Shown here piece by piece: positions 17,945 to 26,168 of a stretch of 64,000 bases of DNA. The DNA is from Alphaproteobacteria bacterium MedPE-SWcel (lineage in GTDB: Bacteria; Pseudomonadota; Alphaproteobacteria; Rhodobacterales; Rhodobacteraceae): NCBI GenBank assembly GCA_001874255.1, contig MPDC01000003.1:1-64000 (forward strand), given 5' to 3'. Position 1 is the first letter of the stretch. Each line of letters begins with the position of its first letter. The notes beneath the pieces were generated by a model that was not told the origin of the DNA, ran no database searches, and was given only the letters and a program-made list of their open reading frames with translations. A program made the position numbers and the translations under genes.

Positions 17945-18829
17945 ATGACGGATGCCTCCCCCACTCCCGTTGCGGCGGTCAAGGACCGGCTTGGCAGGGC
18001 CGAGAACCGCGTCTGGAAGAAATTCAGAACCCACCGAAGCGCCCTGTTTGGCGGGGTCCTGGTCAGCTTTTTCGTGCTGATCGCCCTGCTCGCGCCGGTT
18101 TTGCCGATCCCGGACCCGGCGGCCACCGACTGGGGCGCGGTGCGCAAGGCGCCGTCGGCGGCGCATTGGATGGGCACCGATGAAATCGGCCGCGATGTCA
18201 TGACGCGGCTGATCTGGGGCGCGCAGGCCTCGTTGCTGGCAGGCGTTGTCTCGGTCGGCATCGCCTTGTGCATGGGCGTGCCGCTGGGCATTCTCGCGGG
18301 CTATTTCGGGGGCTGGACCGATGCCATCATCTCGCGCTGCACCGAGGCGTTGCTGGCGGCCCCGTTCCTCATTCTCGCGATTGCGCTGGCTGCGTTTCTC
18401 GGGCCATCGCTGACCAATGCGATGATTGCAATCGGGATCTCGGCAACGCCGATCTTTATTCGCCTGACCCGCGGACAAGTCCTGAACGTTCGATCCGAGG
18501 ATTACGTCGACAGCGCCCGCGCGATCGGATTGCCCACCGCCAGGATCCTGCGCCGCTACATCCTGCCCAACGTGCTGCCGCCGATCCTTGTGCAGGCGAC
18601 GCTGACAATCGCGACGGCGATCATCGCCGAAGCCTCGCTTTCGTTCCTCGGCCTCGGCCAGCAGGCGCCCGAGCCCAGTTGGGGATCGATGCTGAACACG
18701 GCGAAGAACTTTCTCAATCAGGCGCCCTGGATGGCGTTGTGGCCGGGCATCTCGATCTTTCTCGTGGTGCTGGGGTTCAATCTTCTTGGCGATGGTCTGC
18801 GCGATGCGCTGGACCCGCGCGAACATTAA
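17945..18829 (+). CDS. ABC transporter permease (DppC/OppC)
   Basis: Second channel subunit of the importer. The 294-residue protein has the DppC N-terminal cytoplasmic stretch, a first membrane segment LFGGVLVSFFVLIALLAPVLP, and the characteristic HWMGTDEIGRDVMTRLIWGAQASL. The EAA loop is SEDYVDSARAIGLPTARILRRY and the end is FNLLGDGLRDALDPRE, exactly as in the family. It is tightly packed between dppB and the gamma-glutamyltransferase gene 16 bases downstream. Confidence 0.93.
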   Translation: MTDASPTPVAAVKDRLGRAENRVWKKFRTHRSALFGGVLVSFFVLIALLAPVLPIPDPAATDWGAVRKAPSAAHWMGTDEIGRDVMTRLIWGAQASLLAGVVSVGIALCMGVPLGILAGYFGGWTDAIISRCTEALLAAPFLILAIALAAFLGPSLTNAMIAIGISATPIFIRLTRGQVLNVRSEDYVDSARAIGLPTARILRRYILPNVLPPILVQATLTIATAIIAEASLSFLGLGQQAPEPSWGSMLNTAKNFLNQAPWMALWPGISIFLVVLGFNLLGDGLRDALDPREH

Positions 18830-18845
18830 AATAACGGAGAACACC

Positions 18846-20636
18846 ATGTCCGATTTCACCACACGGCCCGAGATCCGTGGCACGTTCGGGGTGGCGACCT
18901 CGACCCATTGGATTGCCTCGGCCGTCGGCATGAGCATTCTGGAAAAAGGTGGCAATGCCTTTGATGCGTCGGTTGCCACAGCCCTTGTGTTGCAGGTGGT
19001 CGAGCCGCATCTGAACGGGCCCGCAGGCGATATGCCGGCGATTTTTCACAAGGCTGACACGGGTGAAACCAAGGTGCTCTGCGCTCAGGGTGTCGCCCCG
19101 GCGGCAGCCACGATCGAGGCGTATCAGGCGCAGGGCCTGACCCTCATTCCCGGATCCGGCCTGTTGGCGACGGTGGTGCCGGGGGCATTTGATGGCTGGA
19201 TGCTGATGCTTCGCGACCATGGCAGCATGACCCTGCGCGAGGTGATGGCGCCGGCAATCGGTTACGCCCGCGACGGTCACCCGATGCTGCCACGGGTGGC
19301 CAATACCATCGCAGGCCTCGCGGAGTTCTTTGCCGAGGAATGGCCGACGTCGGCCGCTGTCTGGACCCCCGACGGCAAGGCGCCAGAGGCCCATGCTCTG
19401 TTCCGCAATCCTGATCTGGCGCGGACCTACGAACGGCTGGTCGAGGCCGGAGAGGCCGCAGGCGGGGACCGCCTCGCGCAGATCGACGCGGCTCGCCTCG
19501 AATGGCGCCAGGGGTTTGTCGCAGAGGCAATCTTCACCTACCTGGAAGACGCCCATGTGATGGATGTCTCTGACGAGAAACACAGCGCCGTGCTGGCCCC
19601 CGACGACCTGCGGGACTGGCGCGCCACCTATGAGGACACGCTGTCCTACGACTACGAGGGATGGACGATCCACAAGACCCATGCCTGGAGCCAGGGACCC
19701 GTGCTGCTGCAGGCTCTTGCGATCCTCAAGGGCTTTGATCTGGGGGCGATGGACCCTCTGGGGGCCGAGTTCATCCATGTTGTCACCGAGGCGATGAAGC
19801 TCGCCTATGCCGACCGCGAGGCCTATTATGGCGACCCGGCCCATACCGATATTCCGATGGCATACCTGCTGAGCGAGGACTACAACGCGCAGCGGCGCAG
19901 CCTGATCACGGAAACGGCCTCGACCGAACAGCGGCCAGGTCGGGTGCCGGGGTTCGAACATCTGGCGGAGGCCTATATTGAGCGGGCAGCACGCGACTAC
20001 GATGTGGGGCCGGTTGCGGCGCAGGAACCGACCATGTCGCATCTCACCGAGAAACGCGGCGATACCGTTCATCTCGATGTGATAGACCGCTGGGGCAATA
20101 TGGTGGCGGCGACGCCCTCCGGCGGCTGGCTGCAAAGCTCTCCGGTCATTCCGGGGCTCGGCTTTCCGTTGAATTCACGCGCGCAGATGTTCTGGCTGGA
20201 GGAGGGCCTGCCGACCTCGCTGGCGCCGGGGCGCCGCCCGCGCACCACGCTGACGCCGAGCCTTGCGGAAAAGGACGGCGTCCAGATGGTCTTTGGGACG
20301 CCGGGAGGCGATCAGCAGGATCAATGGCAGCTGATCTGGTTCCTGCGCTTCGTCCATTTTGGCATGGAACTGCAGCAATGCATGGATGCGCCCTTGTTCC
20401 ACTCCATGCATTTCCAGGGATCCTTCTTCCCGCGTGAGGTGCGCAGTGCGGAAATGATGGTGGAGCCCGCCTTTGGTGAGACGGTGATCTCTGACCTTCG
20501 GGCCAGGGGGCACAAGGTGATTGTGGCCGACCCCTGGACCGTCGGGCGTCTCACGGCGGCGCTGCGCGAGCCGGACGGGCTGTTGCGGGCGGCGGCGACG
20601 CCGCGCCTGATGCAGGCCTATGCGGTGGGCCGATGA
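18846..20636 (+). CDS. Gamma-glutamyltransferase-family Ntn hydrolase, cytoplasmic type
   Basis: Members of this family hydrolyse or transfer gamma-glutamyl groups or act on related amides, after self-cleavage that exposes an N-terminal threonine. From the ATG at 18846 the protein has 596 residues. GGNAFDASVATALVL and VEPHLNGPAGDM match the large-subunit start. The predicted cleavage is before Thr407 in RGDTVHLDVIDRWGNMVA, and PSGGWL plus the TPGGDQQDQWQ region follow in the small subunit. There is no signal peptide, unlike periplasmic GGT, so it should act on imported substrate. It overlaps the DUF1028 gene (ATGA). Precise substrate unknown; amidohydrolases of the HpxW type belong to the same family. 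Confidence 0.85.
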   Translation: MSDFTTRPEIRGTFGVATSTHWIASAVGMSILEKGGNAFDASVATALVLQVVEPHLNGPAGDMPAIFHKADTGETKVLCAQGVAPAAATIEAYQAQGLTLIPGSGLLATVVPGAFDGWMLMLRDHGSMTLREVMAPAIGYARDGHPMLPRVANTIAGLAEFFAEEWPTSAAVWTPDGKAPEAHALFRNPDLARTYERLVEAGEAAGGDRLAQIDAARLEWRQGFVAEAIFTYLEDAHVMDVSDEKHSAVLAPDDLRDWRATYEDTLSYDYEGWTIHKTHAWSQGPVLLQALAILKGFDLGAMDPLGAEFIHVVTEAMKLAYADREAYYGDPAHTDIPMAYLLSEDYNAQRRSLITETASTEQRPGRVPGFEHLAEAYIERAARDYDVGPVAAQEPTMSHLTEKRGDTVHLDVIDRWGNMVAATPSGGWLQSSPVIPGLGFPLNSRAQMFWLEEGLPTSLAPGRRPRTTLTPSLAEKDGVQMVFGTPGGDQQDQWQLIWFLRFVHFGMELQQCMDAPLFHSMHFQGSFFPREVRSAEMMVEPAFGETVISDLRARGHKVIVADPWTVGRLTAALREPDGLLRAAATPRLMQAYAVGR

Positions 20637-21397
20637 CCTGGTCGTTGATCGCACGCTGTCCGCAGGAGGGAGCGATCGGCGTGATCGTGGCCTCGCGGTT
20701 CTTTGCCTGCGGGGCGGCGGTGCCCTATGTCGGAGCACGGGTGGCCGTCGCCTCCCAGGCCTTTTGCAATCCGGTCTGGGGTACCGAAGGCAGGGCCCGC
20801 ATGGCCGCCGGAGAGGCGGCGCGGGACGTTCTCGCCGATCTGTCCGGGCGGGATCGGGGACAGGCCATTCGCCAGGCTCACATGATGGACGCCGCGGGCC
20901 GGTTCGCGGCCTTCACCGGTGGCGATTGCACGGACTGGGCCGGGCATCTGACCGGCGAAGATCACTCTGTTGCGGGCAATATGCTGACAGGTGCCGAGGT
21001 GATCGAAGCGACCTCCGCCAGCTATCGGCAGGCTGCCGATCTGCCTTTTGCCATGCGGCTGATCCTTGCGATGCAGGCGGGCGAAGCTGCCGGTGGCGAC
21101 AAACGCGGGCGGCAGGCGGCGGGGCTGGTGATCCACCGCGGGGAAGAGCACGCCTGGCTCGATATCCGCGCGGACGATCATGCTGACCCGCTGGCCGAAC
21201 TGGCGCGCCTTTGGGACGTGGCGCAGGAACGCTATGTGCATTTTGCCAAAGGGATGCCCGGCGCCGGAAACTTCTCCGGCGCCCCGACCCGCGAGGGCAT
21301 CGATGCCGATATCGCCCGGGCCGAGGCGCAGCGCAGTGCAGAAGGCCGTCGCAGCCGGTCATTTGCGGTGGACAGGCCGGCTGCCAAAAGCTCCTGA
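20633..21397 (+). CDS. DUF1028 family protein
   Basis: A conserved family of unknown function, with an Ntn-hydrolase-like fold suggested for it. The 254-residue protein opens with MTWSLIARCPQEGAIGVIVASRFFACG, in which the serine in the SRFFACG region and the early beta strands are typical. AVASQAFCNPVWGTEGRARM and GNMLTGAEVIEATSASY follow. The C-terminal ~50 residues are charged and poorly conserved. Translational coupling to the gamma-glutamyltransferase-family gene, and the peptide importer upstream, suggest a second step on the same imported amide or peptide. No activity can be named from the sequence. Confidence 0.85.
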   Translation: MTWSLIARCPQEGAIGVIVASRFFACGAAVPYVGARVAVASQAFCNPVWGTEGRARMAAGEAARDVLADLSGRDRGQAIRQAHMMDAAGRFAAFTGGDCTDWAGHLTGEDHSVAGNMLTGAEVIEATSASYRQAADLPFAMRLILAMQAGEAAGGDKRGRQAAGLVIHRGEEHAWLDIRADDHADPLAELARLWDVAQERYVHFAKGMPGAGNFSGAPTREGIDADIARAEAQRSAEGRRSRSFAVDRPAAKSS

Positions 21398-21479
21398 CCT
21401 GTGGTGACACATATGTTTTTTTGATCCCCGATGGGAAAGCGGGCTTTTCTTCGGCGGCCATTTCGGGGAATTTGCTGAC

Positions 21480-22220
21480 ATGACATCATCAACACGCATA
21501 CCGTCGGTCGAGCCGATCAAGCAAAAAGTCCTGTCCCTCATTCGATCCGGCGAGCTCACCGCCGATGGCAAATTGCCGACAGAACGGGTTCTGGCCGGGC
21601 AATTCGACGTCAGCCGCCGCGCGGTGCGTCTGGCGCTGGACAGTCTGGAGGAAGAGGGACTGGTCTGGCGCAGGCAGGGAAAGGGCACCTTTGCCGGCCA
21701 GCCGGCAGATCCCACTGCCGAATTGGCGGCCAAGATTGCCGGTGAAACCAACGCTTTGCAGGTGATGGAGGCGCGTTTGTGCATCGAGCCGGAGCTGGCC
21801 GCTCTCTGTGCCAAGCGGATGCAACCCGACGAATTGGCGCGCTTGCGTCGCCTGGCCCAGCGTCAGTTCGAATCCAACGGATCCGAAGCAATCGAACTTT
21901 GGGATGGGGCGTTTCACCGGTTGATCGCGCAATGTGCGCGCAATCGTCCCTTGCTCACCTCCTTTGCCTTGCTGGATAAAATCCGTTCCAACCGGGAGTG
22001 GATCCGCATCCGGGCACGGGCACGCAGCGGGCCGTCGCTGGAAGTCTCGCATTGCGAACATATTACGATCATCGAGGCCATCGAAACCGGCGATCCGGAT
22101 GTGGCACGCACGGCGATGCGCGATCACCTCACCACGCGGTTTGACGCCTTGCGGATGGAGATGGACCCGGCGGATGACAGTTGGGATACCGAGCTGTTCG
22201 ACATTGACGTGGGCAGCTGA
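21480..22220 (+). CDS. GntR-family (FadR/FCD) transcriptional regulator
   Basis: Probable local regulator of the peptide-ABC, GGT and DUF1028 operon. The winged helix reads IKQKVLSLIRSGELTADGKLPTERVLAGQFDVSRRAVRLALDSLEEEGLVWRRQGKGTF when assembled across residues 12-70. The FCD domain follows with ARLCIEPELAALCAKR, WDGAFHRLIAQCARN and a histidine at SHCEHITIIEAI, consistent with the metal-site pattern. It stands 82 bases after the DUF1028 stop. That gap holds ACATATGT and a run of seven T, so it may have its own promoter. Confidence 0.85.
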   Translation: MTSSTRIPSVEPIKQKVLSLIRSGELTADGKLPTERVLAGQFDVSRRAVRLALDSLEEEGLVWRRQGKGTFAGQPADPTAELAAKIAGETNALQVMEARLCIEPELAALCAKRMQPDELARLRRLAQRQFESNGSEAIELWDGAFHRLIAQCARNRPLLTSFALLDKIRSNREWIRIRARARSGPSLEVSHCEHITIIEAIETGDPDVARTAMRDHLTTRFDALRMEMDPADDSWDTELFDIDVGS

Positions 22221-22749
22221 TCAGGCGGGTCACAGGCGCCGTGTCTTGCACCAATGCTGTCAGCGCCGACAGAGATAATCTGTCGTTATCTGCGGGCAAT
22301 GCCTTCCCCGTCGCCCCGTAGTACTTCTGCCGCATGACCCTGTGTTGCATGACCCTGTGTTGCAGGGGCGGGGTGTTGCAGAGGTTCGGTGTTCAAGGGG
22401 GCGGGATGCTACCGGCAGCGGCGAGCCCATGAGTTATCGGCCCGGCCGCGTGCCGTTGCCCGGCCAGGGGCCGTCGCGGGATACTGCGGGCGTCACAAGG
22501 CTTCGGCAGATCTCTTTCAAAGCAACGGAGCGGATATCACATCCGCAATCCACATCGCCCGATAGAACCGCGTCTCAGCCCTCGAAACAGCCGAGATCGC
22601 AGGCGAGGGAGAATGCCGGTGGAGCACGGGCGCGGCCCCTCCTCGGGCCGGGTTATGCAACAGCGCAACGCATAATGTTCAGTTAACGGAACGAGAAGAC
22701 TTCCTTGCCATAAAGCTCCAATACGAGTTTGAGAGGGTCTCCCCATGAG
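22221..22749. other. Intergenic region before the hybrid kinase
   Basis: No supported gene. It contains an inverted repeat CGACAGA/TCTGTCG with a 5-base spacer (22267-22285), a 15-base tandem duplication (22332-22364) and a GGCCC/GGGCC hairpin near 22636. A reading frame at 22342-22686 has no recognisable feature and looks accidental. GAGAGGG at 22731-22737 may serve as the ribosome binding site for the kinase. Confidence 0.5.
22332..22364. repeat. Perfect 15-base tandem duplication
   Basis: GCATGACCCTGTGTT occurs twice in a row (22332-22346 and 22347-22361), followed by GCA, the start of a third unit. It is non-coding. A replication-slippage product is the simplest reading. Confidence 0.9.
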
Positions 22750-25245
22750 ATGGAGGCGGTCATAGTACCTAAGTTGGTTCGGGCATATGAATATGTCATG
22801 GGCAATCGCACGTATCTGCCTGCGTGGATTGCCGTCCTTGTCGTGTCTGTTGCTGTGTATTTTGCGGAATCGCAAAACAGGATCATTCATGACCAGAGCA
22901 TCCGGGCGGATGTCTACCACGAGGCAGGTTTGATCCAGTCTCGGCTCGAAGGCTATCTGAATGCGGATATTCAGCTGGTCAAAGGTTTGGTTGCGGTGCT
23001 CGCGTCCCGGCCGGATATGACGCAGGAGGAATTTAGCGAAATTGCCGCCCATGCCATTGGCGACAAGCCGGAAATTCTGAATATTGCGGTGGCGCCGGAA
23101 CTGGTCGTGCGTCTTGTGCATCCCTTCGAGGCAAACAAGGCCGTTCTCGGGCTGGATTACAACACGATCGAAAGTCAGCGGGACGCTGCGCTTCGGGTGC
23201 GGGACAGTGGGGAAATGGTGCTAGCCGGCCCGGTGCAGCTTATCCAGGGCGGGACCGGGTTCATTGGCCGGTTCCCGATTTATGTTGGCACAGGCCCTTC
23301 CCGGCGGTTCTGGGGCATCGTCTCGGCGGTGATCGATGCACAGGCTCTTTACGAAGAGGCGGGCGTGACCGGCCCGAACATGTCTTTGGAGCTTGCGTTG
23401 ACGGGTCGCGATGGCACCGGGCCTCAGGGGGAGCTGTTCTTTGGGGATCCGGACATCGCAGATCAGAATCCGGTTCTGATGGACATCGTTCTGCCGACCG
23501 GCAGCTGGCAACTGGCCGCGATCCCGCGTGGGGGCTGGCCTGACCATCCGGGCAACCTCTGGGCCTTGCGGCTGTTCCTCGGAGCGGTGGCGATATTGCA
23601 GCTCGTGCCGACCTTTCTCGCCTGCCGGCTGTCAGCCACAAGGCGGGGGGCGATCGAAATCCTACGCAAGCGGGAACAGGAGCTGGAGCGCAAACAGGTC
23701 GAACTGGAACAGCTGTCTGCGGTGGCTCAGAATGCCTCCGACAGTATCGTCTTGACGGACCGGAAGGCACAGATCATCTGGGCAAATGATGCGTTTTCCA
23801 GCATGACCGGCTATGCGCTGGCGGAGGCATTGGGCAAAACCCCCGGTGAATTGCTGAACGGTGCGGAAACCAACCCCGATACAGTCCGTGAAATTGCCGA
23901 ACATCTGCAACAGGGCAAACGCTACCGAACCGAGATCATGAACTACACCAAATCAGGCGAGATCATCTGGGTGGATACCCATCTCGTACCGGTTCACGAC
24001 GACGCGGGTGATGTACGAATGGTTATCGGCATCGAGCGGGATGTCACGCAGGCGAAACGTCACGCGGTCGAGTTGGCAGAGGCCAAACGGGACGCGGAAC
24101 TCGCTGATCGGGCAAAGTCGGAATTCCTAGCCAATATGAGCCACGAGATCCGTACGCCGATGAATGGCATCATTGGCATGGCCGATTTGCTTGCCGACAT
24201 GATTTTGCCAGACGAAGAACAGCAATATGTTGAAAACATTCGAACATCTTCCAAAGCTTTGCTGAAGATCATCAACGACATTCTAGATTTGTCGCGGCTG
24301 GAGTCGGGCAAGCTGTCCTTGTCGGAAGTGGATTTCAATCTTGAGGCCTGCATCGCGAGCGCAGTGGACGTGCTGCGGCCTGTCGCGCAGGACAAGGGGG
24401 TGGCGCTGAACATCAGCTACGCCCCGAACCTGCCGCAGGATGTGCGGGCGGACGACGGGCGATTGCGACAAGTCTTGGTGAACCTGATCGGCAATGCGGT
24501 GAAATTCACATCCGAAGGCCGGGTGGACGTCCGCGTGGCGAGCGCGGCTGACGACCCTTTTAACATTGTGATTGATGTGGAGGACACCGGCATCGGCCTG
24601 TCGGAGCGTCAACGCAAAAGCATTTTTGAACGGTTCGAACAGGCCGATGCGGCGACCACCCGATCCTTTGGCGGAACCGGTCTGGGTCTGACAATCTCGC
24701 GACATCTTGCCGAACAGATGGGAGGGGGGATCAAGGTGCATTCCCAACTCGGCAAGGGCAGCTGCTTTTCTTTGAACGTGCAATGTTCTGCTCCGCTCGG
24801 CACAGAGGAGACGCCGGAAACGGAACAAAGCGTGGATTTGGAACGGCTGCGCGGCTGCAGGGTGCTGTTGGCGGAGGACAATCGCACCAACCGTCTGCTG
24901 ATCCGCAAATACCTCGCGGGGCTGTCTATCGATCTGATCGAGGCCGACAATGGCTTGCTGGCGGTGGAACTCTGCGCGGCGCGGGCGCCGGATGTCGTCC
25001 TGATGGATATGGCGATGCCGGAAATGGACGGCATCGCAGCGACGCGGGCAATCAGGTCACTGGCCATTCGCCAGCCGCCGATCCTGGCCTTGACCGCGAA
25101 TGCATTTGAAAGCGATCGCGACGCCTGTCTGGCCGCCGGGATGAACGGCTTCTTGTCCAAACCCGTCAACAAATCACAGCTCTTGAACTACATGGCGTCG
25201 ATGGTGAATGAAGGCGGAGACATCTACAGCGCCGCATCAGCTTGA
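22750..25245 (+). CDS. Hybrid sensor histidine kinase (CHASE-PAS-HisKA-HATPase-REC)
   Basis: Membrane sensor that autophosphorylates and passes phosphate to its own receiver. From the ATG at 22750 it has 831 residues; a TTG at 22729 is an alternative. Order of parts: a membrane helix (LPAWIAVLVVSVAVYFA), a periplasmic CHASE domain of ~220 residues, a second membrane helix (LWALRLFLGAVAILQLV), a coiled-coil linker, PAS (SAVAQNASDSIVLTDRKAQI onward), HisKA with MSHEIRTPMNGIIGM (His465), HATPase with DTGIGL and FGGTGLGL, and a C-terminal receiver with VLMDMAMPEMDG (Asp753) and LSKPVNK. No partner regulator or phosphotransfer protein is next to it, so output is unknown. The CHASE domain suggests a small extracellular ligand. 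Confidence 0.9.
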   Translation: MEAVIVPKLVRAYEYVMGNRTYLPAWIAVLVVSVAVYFAESQNRIIHDQSIRADVYHEAGLIQSRLEGYLNADIQLVKGLVAVLASRPDMTQEEFSEIAAHAIGDKPEILNIAVAPELVVRLVHPFEANKAVLGLDYNTIESQRDAALRVRDSGEMVLAGPVQLIQGGTGFIGRFPIYVGTGPSRRFWGIVSAVIDAQALYEEAGVTGPNMSLELALTGRDGTGPQGELFFGDPDIADQNPVLMDIVLPTGSWQLAAIPRGGWPDHPGNLWALRLFLGAVAILQLVPTFLACRLSATRRGAIEILRKREQELERKQVELEQLSAVAQNASDSIVLTDRKAQIIWANDAFSSMTGYALAEALGKTPGELLNGAETNPDTVREIAEHLQQGKRYRTEIMNYTKSGEIIWVDTHLVPVHDDAGDVRMVIGIERDVTQAKRHAVELAEAKRDAELADRAKSEFLANMSHEIRTPMNGIIGMADLLADMILPDEEQQYVENIRTSSKALLKIINDILDLSRLESGKLSLSEVDFNLEACIASAVDVLRPVAQDKGVALNISYAPNLPQDVRADDGRLRQVLVNLIGNAVKFTSEGRVDVRVASAADDPFNIVIDVEDTGIGLSERQRKSIFERFEQADAATTRSFGGTGLGLTISRHLAEQMGGGIKVHSQLGKGSCFSLNVQCSAPLGTEETPETEQSVDLERLRGCRVLLAEDNRTNRLLIRKYLAGLSIDLIEADNGLLAVELCAARAPDVVLMDMAMPEMDGIAATRAIRSLAIRQPPILALTANAFESDRDACLAAGMNGFLSKPVNKSQLLNYMASMVNEGGDIYSAASA

Positions 25246-25266
25246 GCAAGACCAGAGCAGGAAAAT

Positions 25267-25306
25267 CCCCCTCCCTTTCAATGCCCCGCATTCAGGGGGG
25301 AGGGGG
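25267..25306. terminator. Bidirectional terminator between the kinase and hmuV
   Basis: CCCCCTCCC (25267-25275) pairs with GGGAGGGGG (25298-25306). The hairpin lies between the convergent stops at 25245 and 25314, with T-rich sequence (GTCTTGTTATT) after it on the plus strand and AAAA on the other side, so it can serve both directions. Confidence 0.7.
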
Positions 25307-25313
25307 CGTCTTG

Positions 25314-26168
25314 TTATTCCCCCGGCACCGTCATTGCCGGGGCCATTCCCGCCGTTTTTCCCGCCGTCATTCCCGCCGTTGTTCCCGCTGTCCGTGCCGT
25401 TTGTGGCAGCACGAAAATACCCGCGTCTGGCGGGACAACCCCGGTCCGCAAGGGGCAGCCGTAGACCTGCATCAGGCGTGCGTCAGTCATCACCTCGGCC
25501 ACGGTACCGGCGCCCGCCGATCGCCCCGCTGCCATGACGTGGATATGATCGGCATACATCGCTGTGAGATTGAGGTCATGCATAACGGCAACCACGCCGC
25601 CGCCCTCTGCAGCAAAACGCTGCGCCAGATCCATCACGGTGAGCTGATGCGCAATATCCAGGCTCGAGACCGGCTCGTCGAGAAACAGCCAACAGGGTTT
25701 CCCGTTGCGCTTTGGTTGCCAGACCTGCGCCAGAACGCGCGCGAGCTGCACCCGTTGCTGCTCGCCCCCCGACAGTTCCTGATAAAACCGGCCCGCGTAG
25801 CCGTCCAGACCCACCCGCGACAAGGCCTCGAAGGGCAGCTCCGCGCTGTTGGCGTCCGGCCCGGCAGCAAGTCCGAGGCGCACCACCTCCAGCACCGTGA
25901 AGGGAAAGGCCAGCACGGTCGCCTGTGGCAGAACCCCGCGCAGGGTTGCGAGCTCCCAAGGCGCATAATCTGCCAGTTGGCGGGAATTGAGCAGGATCTG
26001 CCCCTTGCAGGGCAGCTCTCCCACCAGGGCCTTCAGCAGGGTGGATTTGCCGGACCCATTGGGTCCGACGATGGCGGAGATTTCGCCGGCGCGGGCGCGA
26101 AAGCTGACATCTTGCAGTATCGTCTTGCGCCCGATGGTCAGGTCGATGTTCTCTGCACGCAAGCTCAT
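25314..26168 (-). CDS. hmuV: Hemin ABC transporter ATP-binding protein
   Basis: ATPase that powers heme import with HmuU and HmuT. The 284-residue protein starts at the ATG at 26168, which overlaps the hmuU stop. It has Walker A GPNGSGKST, the Q-loop LPQATVLAFPFTVLEVV typical of heme and siderophore ATPases, signature LSGGEQQRVQLARVL, and LFLDEPVSSLDIAHQL, with AVMHDLNLTAMYADH downstream. The last ~30 residues are unusual: a repetitive TAGTTAGMTAGKTAGM tail encoded by a 12-base tandem repeat. It is the final gene of hmuSTUV and ends at a bidirectional terminator. Confidence 0.93.
   Translation of the reverse strand: MSLRAENIDLTIGRKTILQDVSFRARAGEISAIVGPNGSGKSTLLKALVGELPCKGQILLNSRQLADYAPWELATLRGVLPQATVLAFPFTVLEVVRLGLAAGPDANSAELPFEALSRVGLDGYAGRFYQELSGGEQQRVQLARVLAQVWQPKRNGKPCWLFLDEPVSSLDIAHQLTVMDLAQRFAAEGGGVVAVMHDLNLTAMYADHIHVMAAGRSAGAGTVAEVMTDARLMQVYGCPLRTGVVPPDAGIFVLPQTARTAGTTAGMTAGKTAGMAPAMTVPGE
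25343..25390. repeat. Degenerate 12-base tandem repeat in the 3' end of hmuV
   Basis: Four consecutive copies of NNTTCCCGCCGT (the last with CTGT) on the plus strand encode Thr-Ala-Gly-x repeats on the minus strand. Copy number probably varies between strains. The repeat lies after the conserved ATPase core, so length changes should be tolerated. Confidence 0.85.

Noticed and set aside
22342-22686. 114-residue plus-strand frame before the kinase
   Set aside because: Starts in a tandem repeat, has low-complexity Arg/Ser composition, no ribosome binding site and no recognisable domain.
25343-25390. Short tandem repeats as a possible CRISPR array
   Set aside because: Units are contiguous 12-mers without spacers and lie in a coding region; no cas genes are present.
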